The position numbers and the translations under genes are program-made. The notes below the pieces were generated by a model. That model did no database searches and was not told the DNA's origin. It saw only the letters and a program-made list of their open reading frames with translations. From Vitrella brassicaformis (Eukaryota > Sar > Vitrellaceae): a stretch of DNA of 64,000 nucleotides. Of this stretch, positions 54,288 through 64,000 are shown piece after piece. The stretch's first letter is position 1, and every line of letters starts with the position of its first letter. Location: NCBI GenBank assembly GCA_001179505.1, contig CDMY01000330.1:54125-118124 (forward strand), given 5' to 3'.

Positions 54288-57200
54288 ATGTCCACGTTTC
54301 GGTCCACGGTCGCCAACAACCTCATCAACAGCGATTTCCCCATCGAGGAGCTCATGAAGAGCACAGACACCGACACCACTGGCAATATGCAAGGCTCCTC
54401 CCCGCGCCACAGGGGCGCCGCTGCCTCCCCCGGGGCGGACCACTCCGGGACGCCCTCTGTGCACGTGACCACCCCCACTGGCACCAGCCAGTCCCAGTCC
54501 ACCAGCCCCACAACAAAAACACTCACGCTGGACCTGCCGGAGGATGCCGAAGCAGCGGGCAAGAGCATCAAGACGGTGAATGAGGAGACAGTGCGGCGCC
54601 CAACGCTCTTCCAGTCACTGGCTGCGTCGCTGTCGCGCAAGTCGCTGCGTCCGAAGGACAAGGAGGAGACTCCCAGCGCCGCCATGGACCTGAGGACGCT
54701 GCAGACCAAGTGGCTGGCCATCGATGACGGCGGGAGTGTGGTCATGATCAACCCCAAGGCCGCCTGGAAGATCTGCTGGGACATCCTCATCTTGGCGCTC
54801 GACTTCTTCTGCTACTTCGTGACGCCCATTGCGCTGATCTACGAAGGCGACGCCGGCACGGTCTTCCGCCCGCTGCCCAGGCACTTCGACCCCGTCGGGC
54901 TGCTCATCGACGTCGTCTTCCTGGCAGACATCGCTCTGACCTTCTTTACGATAAGTCTGGACTCGTCGGTGTCTCTGGCAGCCCACCGATACAACTACTG
55001 CCGGTTCTGGCTGTGGCTCCACCTGACCTCAGTGCTGCCATCGGCCTTCCTCCCGGCCTTCAGGCTGCTGCGGGTGTTCGACCTGTTTCGCCTGTGGCAG
55101 CACTTCCGGTGGCTGCTGAAGAGCAGCGGGAACGTGTTCTTGTACCTGTTGGTACGGCTGGCGGCCTCGCTGCTGCTGATGGGGCTGATGCTGCACTTGT
55201 TCGGGTCATTCTGGATGGTCCTGGGGCTGAATGAGCGGGGCAGCTGGATCGACGGGTTCGACACAATGGTGAGACAGAGAGTGAGAGTGAGAGAGAGACA
55301 GAGACACGAGCGGGTGGGGTGGCGTGTGCAGATCCGCAAGGACGAGATTGTCAACCAGATGACGTACGCCTACTACTTCATGATGACGCTCTTCACGACC
55401 GGTACATGCCATGCACAGATGTAGCACAGCACCTGCAATTACTCCACGGTCCGTCCCTTCCTGCATACCATTCCTGCCTTTAGTTGGCTACGGCGAGATC
55501 TTCCCCAAGACGATCGTCGAGTACTGGTTCGCCTTGTTCAGCCAGATATGCGGGCTGCTGCTGGTGGGGTACCTGGTGGCGGTGTGCACGTCCATCGTGC
55601 TGGCCATGGGACAAGACTCATTCAACCCACCTGAGTTTAAACTCAAACAGGTATGGATGTATCTATCGATGAATGAATGAATGAACGAGTTAGTCAATGA
55701 CAAAAACACACAAAGTCAACCACACGTGTGTGTGTGCCGTTTGTGCAGGAGCTGATCTACTGGCTGTCACAGTTTGGCACCAACATCACTCAGGCACACA
55801 ACGACACACACACACGCACACATATAGGCACTGTCACATCCATCCATCCATCCATGTCTGTCTCCATTGGCCAACCAGGAAGAGAGCCAGGAGGTGTTGT
55901 GGTACTTCAAGCGGCCAGGCGAGGGATACAAGTACCTCAGGGACCAGAAGTCATCGCCCCTCCTGCACTCATTCTTCTCCCACCTGCCGCCATCCGTCCG
56001 CATGAAGTTGGCAGTGGCCGTCTACGGCGACTTTGTCGACAAATTTGAAGCCTTTCTCGAGGTGGGTGGGTGACCAAACGAAGAGACACCACAAGTCGGC
56101 TGGCTGCATCCATCCATCCATCCATGTATGGGCGGCATTGCGTGTGTGTAGGCGATAGATGCGACTGATGGATTTGTGGAGGACCTGCTTCTCAACCTCC
56201 ACCAACGATACTACCGCATGAAAAAAGGTACACACGCAAGCCAATTCATCGTCGGAATCTCCCTCTCAAGCAATGGGTGGATGTGTGTGTGTGGTCGGTG
56301 CAGATGGCGATGCAGTGGTGGTCGTGCCGCTGGGCGAGCAGCTGCGGGAGGTGATATTCCTCACCGAAGGAATCGCACTCGTCACCGGTAAGAGGGAGAC
56401 AGTGAGACACAGATGGACTCTGTCTGCTCCGTCCCCCACTCACTTATTTCTTACCCCCTTTTGTTTTCAGCTGAGAATGCTGAGGAGACACAGAAGGGTC
56501 TGCAGGTGGAGGGCGGCTTCTGGTTCGGGGGACACCAGTGCACAGAGGAGTACCACCCGTCACCCATACAAGTGGAGGCACTCGACCCCAACCAATCCAT
56601 CGTCGCGCACTGTGAGTGATACATGTGATAGAGGGGAATCGCATCGCCCACGTCCATGGCGTGTGTGTGTACGGGTTTCTGTCTGATTCTGTCTATTTAT
56701 TGTGTGTGGTCAGATATCGACATGTGGAAGTGGCGTGCGGTGCTCGAGCGCCACCCCACCGTGGCCAGAAACATAATCGAGCTCTCAAAGAAACAAACGA
56801 TAGTATATGAATCACTCCACTGAGAAACCTCCATCCACACCAACTCAATGACCCTTCATCTTTCTCATCTCTCTCAGGCGATTTTGCAGAATTTGAAGGT
56901 GCCCGAGCCGACCCGCTACACATGCGGGGTTTGCCTGCTGCAGTGCTTCCGTGATGGCTTGGGAATGGCCGGTATGGGCGTGTCGCTGCCCTTCCCAGTC
57001 ACCATCCCGGTGCAGAAGGTCGTCAAGGAAGAGACACAGAAACCAGGAGAAGAACCAGGTCAGCCGGATGAGAGAGAGACATGGCGGGAAGGGAAGGCCC
57101 ATGTCCCTTTCTTCTCTCTGAAGGCACGAAGGTCGAAGCTGCCATTGGTGCTGGAGAAACTGATCAGGCTGCTGTGGCACAAGCCCTCACCGCCACCGGC

Positions 57201-58769
57201 GTGCAGATCAACGGCCTCCTGCTGCCCTATCACGTCGGCTTCCAGGCCCCCCAGCAGCACCCGCCCCTCCGCGGCACCTTCAACTCATCGATCATGTCGC
57301 CCCCCGCCTCATCCATGTGGGGCCACCTCACACTCGACACGACCCTCCAGGGCACGAAAGAGGCCGAGATGCCCACACGGCCGCGCACACCGGGGCAGGT
57401 GCGCTTCCTCGAGAGCTCCCAGAGGTTCGCGCAGGACCTCGCCGGCACCAATCCGCTCAGCACAATGGGGGCGAGACGTGGCCTCGAAGCGCTGCCTGAG
57501 GACCGGCCCATCACGCCTATGTCGGTGGTGAGCACCACCCGGGTGATTGCACAAGATCCGTTTGAGGACATACCGTTGTTTGAGGGCTACCTGCCCCGGG
57601 TGCTGCCCGCGAGCACCAGTGGCTCATGGTCATCGGCCAACCGGCTCAGAAGGTGAGATGCTTGGGGGACTGATGTGTGTGTGTGTGTGTGTGTGGAGAT
57701 AGATGCTGTGCCTATCTCTTGTGTGTACAGGGTACAGCAGGCGTACACTGTGGCGGCCCACCGAGGTTTCGGCGACGCCGCGTCCAACAAGAAGGTCAAG
57801 GCCGAGATCGAGAAGCTCACCGTCATCAATCCCTTCGCGCACCCCTCAGTGCCGCCCCTGCCCATCACCGCCCGAGCGCCGCCCAAGACACCCACTGGCG
57901 ACCGTTCATCCACCGGTTTCACACCCTACACGCCACATACCTACAACACCACCTTCCACATCTCTCCTCGAGGCCCTCCCGAGACCAAGCCGTCAGAGAA
58001 GCCTGCTGGGGAGCAGGAGCAGCGTCGTGGGACCACTTGGCTCGGCAGGGTGGTGGGTGGGCTGTTCGGGGGCGGCGCAGCCAAGACACCAAAGGTGGAC
58101 AAGAAGGCCTCTGCAAGATATATGGGGAAGGCGGTCATGCGCGTACCCACTGTGCAGAGGTAGCCAGGGAGAAAGGGAAGCGCAGAAGGGGATAGATAAA
58201 TCGAACGGTGTCTCCCGTTTGTGTCTTGTATGTATTTTGTGTTGTGTCTGTACAGAGGCTCGATTCGGCCAAGTTTCAGTGTGCAGGCGACAGCACGGCC
58301 CTCAGTGGCGCACATCCAGTAAGCCCCTGCCTCCACGAGTGAGCCCACCCGCAAGTCTCTCTCTGCATTCATTCATTCATTCATTCATTCAGGGGTTTCA
58401 ACCAACAGAACGTCTACCAGCACCACGTCAGTCAGCTACTTACTGCCAGCACGCATCAAGAACCAACACACACAATACATACACCCTCACTCTCCCCTGT
58501 TCTCTCCTCCTCTGTTTTGTCAGCTGGCCACCACTACAGTCGATCAGCGCCGCATGTCCGCCAGCGCGCCATCCCTCATCGCCGCCAGCCGACGCACCGA
58601 GCGCCTCTCCACTGCAGCCAGACACCTGGTGCCGCCCAGCGCCATGGCGGCATCGGGGCAGCGGCAGTCTCCTCGCCCATCGGTGCACTTCGAGCCCGGC
58701 ACCAGCCCCAGCGCCAGCGACAGCTCACCGACCACAGTCTCCAGCAAAGTGGCCAATGTGCCTGAGTGA
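54288..58769 (+). CDS. voltage-gated-like K+ channel with degenerate cyclic-nucleotide domain
   Basis: About 13 exons. The ATG at 54288 has a GCCACC context. A disordered N-terminus is followed by S1-S5 (54760-55240), including S1 ICWDILILALDFFCYFVTPI, S3 LLIDVVFLADIALTFF and an S4 with spaced Arg (FRLLRVFDLFRLWQHFR). The pore filter is split by an intron but reads TLFTTVGYGEIFP (55395-55505), so the channel should select K+. S6 follows (FALFSQICGLLLVGYLVAV). A C-linker (WYFKRPGEGYKYLRD) leads into a beta-roll region (56310-56600) in the CNBD position, but it lacks the Gly-Glu and Arg of the phosphate-binding cassette. The long C-terminal tail (56880-58769) is disordered, Pro/Ser/Thr-rich and basic. 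Plasma membrane or organelle location cannot be told. Confidence 0.85.
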
Positions 58770-59175
58770 ACCATACAAGTATACGGAGAGAGGGTGTGTG
58801 TGTGTGTGTGTCGTGTCCCATCTGAATGAATGGCCTTGAGTGCTGTGCAATTTGGGCTTGTGTCACTTGCCTTGTGCTTTGGGTCTGGTGAGAGGAGACT
58901 GTGTGCTGCTGGTTCTTGTGCCGTTGTTTCTCAATTACCTTTGAAGACTGATATTGGCTGGACACCCCTCGTGGCAGCTTGATGTAAATTCTACGCCCTC
59001 TTTCTGTTTGGATGCGTCAAAAATTGACCCCTGAGCTGCTGGTGCCACTCAGCAACGGAATAGCCAGAACAGTCATTCTCGATCTCCCCGGCCGAAGAGG
59101 AGACCTTCCAGACTTCACAGGGGCCTAAGAAGGACGCAGGCACGACGCAGGACGTCACAAGGACGGCTCAGGACC
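58770..59175. other. intergenic, tandem genes
   Basis: Spacer between two plus-strand genes. I saw no GCGAGCT motif here; the nearest partial match is GAGCTGCTG at about 59033. Confidence 0.5.
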
Positions 59176-61818
59176 ATGGCTTTGAGCCAAATAGTCAGCG
59201 GCTTCGACGAGGAGGCCCGCCAGACCCGGCACGGCCGCCAACGGCTCAAGGAGCTCCTCTGCCGCCTCGTGAAGGACCGCATCCCCAGCTGTGAGATTCT
59301 GCAAGTGGGATCTGCGTCTTATGGGCTGGACACGGACAAGTCCGACCTCGACTTAGTGATGGTGACTAGCACAGCCACGGCAAGGCAAGATAAGGTGGCC
59401 TCTCTCTACTCTTTGCAAGAGGTCAGCAGTGTACTGTACTGGGATGAGGGGAGGGAGGCAACATCACCGAGATAATGTGTGTTTTGCTGTGCTGTGGTGT
59501 TGGTTCAGGTGATCAGGCAAGGTCTGCCCGACGCAGAGGTGCGCGTGATAGGGTCAGCCAAGGTGCCGGTGGTGCAGATACGGACAGCATGGGGAGAGGA
59601 GTGTGACGTGTCCGTCAACACTCACAATGCCGTCCACCACACGCAGCTCTTCAAGGTACGCACACACACGCACACACTTGCACGGGAGGCGACGCCTGGA
59701 CACACCATCTGAATGTTGTCGTGTGTGTCTGCACTGGTTTCCATTAACCAGGCTGCCATGATGGTATGTCCCACATTCCTGCCCCTGGCCAGGCTGGTCA
59801 AGGCATGGACCAGGTCGCGCGGCATACCCATCGGCGCTGAGGGAGGTTTGGCGTCGGTCGGCTGGACTTTGATGGCTCTTCACTCCCTCAAATCGCTCCC
59901 GGCCACTGAGCGGGAGCTGCGTGACGTCTTGCGTCACTTCTTCACCAGTTTTGGAGACCGCGAGTCTCTGTTGCTCACATTGAGCCTTCCCGAGACCACT
60001 GGTGTCGTGACCACGACAGCGGCGCAGAAGTCTGGCAACGACGTCGACGAGAAGACCATGTCGGCAGCGGGGCACGGCGGCGGTGAGAAAAACGCACGCA
60101 CGACATGCCACACACCCGACGCAACGAACCATTCGTCATTCCTTCCATCCCTTTCTTGTCATGTGCATGAGTCAGATTGGGAGGAATTGCTGACCATCAG
60201 TGACATCCCGCAGGACGGCAAGCGGCCCGACATGGTGGGCAAGCTCTCCGCATCCACATGGCTAGTCATCATGTAGGAGCTGAAGCGAGCCCGTGACCTG
60301 CTGACCCTGGTACGCACCAGCCGCAACAACAACCTGTTCATCCATTCATCCTATGTCTGTCACTACTTCTTCTTTGCGTGTTTGCTCAGCCGTTTGTCGA
60401 CCCTGCAGTGGTGTTTGAGCAGCCCACCTGCCCCCTGGTGTACTCGCTGCCCAGCAACCGATGCGGCCCCGATGGCGAGCCCCTTTTCGTGGCCTTTCTG
60501 GCTGAGGGGGAGGTGATGATGGCACGGCTGACGAAGGTGTGTGTGGACCCCTGGATGGCCAACAGGCAGGGTGGCCATCTCTCCCGCAAGGACTTCAGGT
60601 CTGCGCATGTGCATGGATGCACCCACCGCACTCACTAGAGACAATCCAAGCGTCTATCCATCTTGTGTGTCTGTCAGGTCGTCGTTTCACGGCGTCTTGT
60701 ACCGCGTGCGAGAGATGCAGAGCCCCCTGCTGACCGTCCTCAAGCCAAAGACGCCCACTCCACGCCTGCAGCTGACACAGCACCCTCCAAACGGTCTGCA
60801 GTGGAAGGCAACTGAATGGGCAGACATATCTATGTTATATATGTGTATGTCGTCAGCCCTCATGTCTGTGGAGCCGGCCACCTTCACCGACGGGACGCCT
60901 GTGGAAGTGGTGTTCACACCCGTCCAGGCCATCTGTCGCGTGGACGTGTCGTCGCACCCCACCCACAGCCCGCAAGCCATGTGCGACGAAAACACCTGCA
61001 GCTGAAGTGTCTCTCTCTGCTTTGTGTGCGGTGTGTGTGCAGCGGGTCCTCGCAATACGCCATCACAGGGGGGGAGGTGGACCGCCTCAAGGAGCTGCGA
61101 GAGCTCGCCGCGCAGGGGCCATACTGGCACAAGAAGACGGCCGCCGCCCAGCTCCACTACCCGACGCAGCCCCTCACCCCCACCTGCCCCCTTTGCACGG
61201 TGAGCACAGGCACACACAAGACTCATGACACGCTGTTGTTATACGTGTCTGCGTCTGCTGCTTCAGGCGAGCGGGTCGACCAATGTCTTGTCGACTGCTG
61301 GGGATGTCAGTGCGGTGGGAGAGCGGCTGTGCTTCCACCGCAGCCCCAGCAGCTCGACAACAGACGAGGCGACCCCGAGGACCGACCTGTCCTCGTGGGA
61401 CTCGCCAAGATCTGTGGCGAGGTGGGTCTGCCGTACGAGACAGGGAGGGAATACTTCATTCATCTGCTCACATTCATTCATTTTCTTCTTCAGCATCCCC
61501 GGCAGCCCGTCGTCCCTCCCCCTGACGCTCCACCACACCGCCGTCACCCATTATCAGCCGACTTACCTCATCACTGCCGAGAGCCCCCCAACCTCCGCCG
61601 CAGCATCGCTCTTGAAGCATCTGGCGGAGGATGACGAGAGCGATGCTGCGGCGGAGGATGACGAGTGGCAGCTGCCACTGGTGACGGCGGATATGTTTGG
61701 CATGAGCATCGGCTGTTCGCGGGGGGACTACGTTGGCGGCCACGACGTCTGCAGTCAAGTCTACAGTAGCACCCAGTGGTCAGAGGGGGATTTCCAGCAG
61801 CAGCCACAGCAGCACTGA
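59176..61818 (+). CDS. Cid1-type noncanonical poly(A)/poly(U) polymerase
   Basis: About ten exons; ATG at 59176. The nucleotidyltransferase core is VGSASYGLDTDKSDLDLVM (about 59308-59365), with the GS and the two catalytic Asp. The third Asp is in EECDVSVN (about 59600). The central domain follows: FLPLARLVKAWTRSRGIP and SVGWTLMALHSLK (59770-59900), then ELLTISDIPQDGK. The downstream region (60390-61200) has no clear family signature. This fold adds A or U to RNA 3' ends; the His that often selects UTP cannot be placed, so the nucleotide is open. A 42-base intron (60235-60276) is needed to avoid an in-frame TAG. The start of the exon near 60840 and the donor near 60980 are my best guesses. 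The C-terminus is Ser/Gln-rich and ends at 61818. Confidence 0.82.
60235..60276 (+). other. putative 42-base intron
   Basis: GTGGGC...ATGTAG between the codons for Met and Glu (KRPDM / ELKRARDLL). Its length is divisible by three and it contains an in-frame TAG, so retention would truncate the protein. Neighbouring introns are longer, roughly 60-130 bases. Confidence 0.6.
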
Positions 61819-62837
61819 GGCGACGGCCACCACGGCTATCGACACCGGCATGTGAGCCAGCAGCGATGGGAGTCATTGGGATGTGGGATGCGGGGAAGAG
61901 TGGACAGGTGCTGTAGCTATCGGGGACACCATTGAGGTGATTTGCTTCGCTCATTGGTGGGTGTGCGGATGCGTGTGTGCGTGTGTGTGGTTTTGGACCA
62001 CTCAATCATGTACTGTATGTGCTGCTGATATAAAGCCCATGCCGAGCATTCGGTGTTTTGCTGCATGTGTGGTGCCTCCAGGGCTTATTTGTGATGATGT
62101 CTGTCTGTGTGTGTGTGTATGCTGGTCTGGTATAGCAACCGTACTTGGCTTGCTCGTCGTGTCCTCGGTGCCTCCAGTGGCGCGAGAGGGCCGCAAGAGA
62201 CAGAGAGACGCGCTGAGCGTACGAAACGAAATCGCTGCTTTCCTCGTGTGTATCAAACACGTCTGCATGGGGATACACAAGCTTGTATACATATTGATGT
62301 TGGCGGAGTGGGTCTGTGTGCTCGGGTCGTGGTTCTGTTGTTCTTCCGCACATGATGCATGAACCGTGACATGCCTGACTCGTGTGCCAGCGATGTGATA
62401 GAGGGGGGCAGGGAGGGGAGAAGGGGAGGGGAGGGGAGGGTGTGTGTGTTGTGGGATGGACACACGGAAGAGAACAGGTTCGACAGTCACTGTTTTCCAT
62501 GATCGTGTCCCTCCGGACGGACATGCCGACATGTCCAGGGCACAATCAAGTTGTACGCAAATACATGCTTGGGCCATGGTGCAGTGCATGCTCGTGTCCC
62601 TTCATCTGACATCTGTGGAGACACTCATGCATCGTCTGGGTCAGGGCACCACCAGATCATGCAGCCACAGCAGACATCACTGCATACACACACACACACA
62701 GCGACAGGCAGGAATGGGTCCGAGCATGAGTGACTGAGCGAGCGGACCTGTCAGTGCAACCCGCCGTAATGGAACGGCAGATGTACGTCTTGAGCAGCGC
62801 CGCGCCCTGTTAAAGGCATGACCTGAGTGATTGATTG
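61819..62837. other. intergenic
   Basis: About 1 kb after the nucleotidyltransferase gene, with TG, GGGGA and CA tracts. No coding or RNA gene recognised. Confidence 0.5.
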
Positions 62838-63802
62838 GCTGAGTTACGATTTTAGTGAGAGGCCGGCCGTCAATGTTCAATGAGCCACTGTGCGCGCGGC
62901 TGAAATGCCTCGCAATCCCTGGCAGCCGGATGACACCGGCTGTGTATCGAAGCGCCAGTGCTCGACAGACACCGGAAGCAAGAAGGGGCCGCAACCATCC
63001 AGGAAAGAGGCCGCTCAGAGTCTACCGGGGTCTTGGCATTTGAACTCCTGCCCCGGAATGGCCTCTCAGGGGCTGAAAAGCACCTTACAGCCAGACTGCC
63101 TTCCGTCCGACCATATCAATTTGGACGACACCATCACCTTGAAGCTTGAGCAGCCAAATCCCGTTTGCCAGGATGCGATGCCGAGGATGACAGCCCTAGT
63201 GCAGTGTGCAGACAGAGTGTTCCACAAACTGCAGCGTGTCACGCCTCAAAGTTAAGGCCTCAGAACACTCTGTTGAGACGCAAGACCCCCCGGGCTTGCC
63301 AGCTCACATGGCAAGACCTCTCGAGATGGGTAACTCAGTGAGTCGCCCACCTCGAGAGGTCCGACCCTTCCTCATTCCTCCTTAGGGCCTCGCCCCGCGG
63401 TGGTTCTTATACCGGACGTCTCCGCGAACCGAACTCGCGCCCTTCACGGTTGTGACAGGGAAGCATACCCACTGAGGCATGCCTGAACTGACCAAATGGC
63501 GAGGCCACTTCGGCTACACTCCGCCACTCGGCATCTTCCATCCATCAAATCGCCACGTGGCGCCGCCAAACGCTCACAGGTGCCTCACAGGGCACACACC
63601 ACTAAGCTGGAGGCTCCAGTTATGCGGAAAAAGCTAAACTAGCTGGGGCCCCAGCGCTGGGCCCCATTGCAGAGGAGAGAGGCCGCAGATCGCCGAGGAG
63701 GCCACTTCGGCTGCAATCCAGTGACAGAAGGCTCATCAGCATCTAAGTCGTACAGCAATCTGCTTCCTGAGCGAGAACGAGCCGAGCTGCGACGGTTTTG
63801 GA
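62838..63802 (+). repeat. dispersed repeat, copy C
   Basis: Longest copy at its left side: it shares GAGTTACGATTT and GGCCGGC with copy B, and from about 62940 it matches copy A almost base for base. The 11-base inverted repeat is intact (63315-63325 / 63351-63361) although the loop is shorter by a few bases. The invariant block is at 63365-63470. Similarity to A and B stops at 63802, where the other copies continue into a tail that they share. Confidence 0.85.
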
Positions 63803-63873
63803 TGTTGGGATTTGCCATGTGTTTTACGAGTCATAGCGCTCTACCTACTGTTTTGGCACACTTTGTTGAGTTG

Positions 63874-63880
63874 GCGAGCT
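63874..63880 (+). promoter_or_regulatory. GCGAGCT motif before 63923 start
   Basis: TTGGCGAGCTTT, 43 bases upstream of a possible ATG, in the same relation seen at other genes of this window. Confidence 0.4.
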
Positions 63881-63922
63881 TTGTGTGCGTTGTTTTGTGT
63901 GACCGTTGCCCAACGCTCTGCG

Positions 63923-64000
63923 ATGCTGCCTGGCTTTTCTTTGCTGTTCTTCCTCTCGTCCCTCGCTGCCTCTGCTTGCGCAGTTCTTTGCTGATGAGCC
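63923..64000 (+). CDS. possible first exon, signal peptide, partial
   Basis: The ATG at 63923 opens LPGFSLLFFLSSLAASACAV, a good signal-peptide sequence, before an in-frame TGA at about 63992. A splice donor inside GCAGTTC or beyond the edge would be needed to continue. The call rests on the leader and on the promoter-like motif upstream. The gene runs out of the window. Confidence 0.3.

Noticed and set aside
57703-58839. 378-residue plus-strand open frame in the K+ channel tail
   Set aside because: Runs through introns of the channel gene in another frame and reads Pro/Ser/Arg low complexity; the channel frame has consistent splice sites.

Overview
This is eukaryotic nuclear DNA. Genes are packed but intron-rich: most have 5 to 20 short introns of about 60-130 bases, with GT...AG ends and CA/TG-rich interiors. 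Three genes (acyl-CoA synthetase, DUF1499 protein, plastid-type pyruvate dehydrogenase E1 beta) begin with a hydrophobic signal segment followed by Phe and a basic, Ser/Thr-rich stretch, the bipartite leader used by complex red-lineage plastids. Together with a calcium-dependent protein kinase and a GCC2/GCC3 polytopic membrane protein, this fits a photosynthetic alveolate. My best guess is a chromerid such as Vitrella; this is inference, not shown by any marker gene.

Layout, left to right: a small coiled-coil gene (-); dispersed repeat copy A joined to a gene remnant; an SNF2 chromatin remodeller (-); an orphan gene (+); a long-chain acyl-CoA synthetase (-); a gamma-glutamyltransferase (+); repeat copy B; a DUF1499 protein (-); a small membrane protein (+); plastid pyruvate dehydrogenase E1 beta (-); a CDPK (+); an orphan acidic/coiled-coil protein (-); a very large GCC2/GCC3 membrane protein (+) interrupted by a 300-base assembly gap; a membrane RING protein (-); a small two-exon gene (+); a decayed tandem array of nuclease-like PD-(D/E)XK units (-); a small glycine-zipper protein (-); a nuclear protein with a TFIIS N-domain-like segment (+); a 3.8-kb gene desert holding a long hairpin; a K+ channel (+); a Cid1-type nucleotidyltransferase (+); repeat copy C; and the possible start of a further gene at the right edge.

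Genes alternate in strand, so many sit as divergent pairs. All seven divergent gaps carry a shared heptamer, GCGAGCT, usually as TTGCGAGCTT or CTGCGAGCTTAG and sometimes duplicated. I read this as a bidirectional core-promoter element. It is the most general new signal in the window, followed by the nuclease-like array, the roughly 0.9-kb hairpin-bearing repeat, and the 97-base hairpin at 52738.

The genes do not form one pathway. They cover chromatin and transcription (SNF2, TFIIS-like, nucleotidyltransferase), plastid lipid and acetyl-CoA metabolism (ACSL, PdhB), calcium and ion signalling (CDPK, K+ channel) and membrane proteins of unknown role. Exon boundaries were read by eye and individual splice sites may be off by a few bases.
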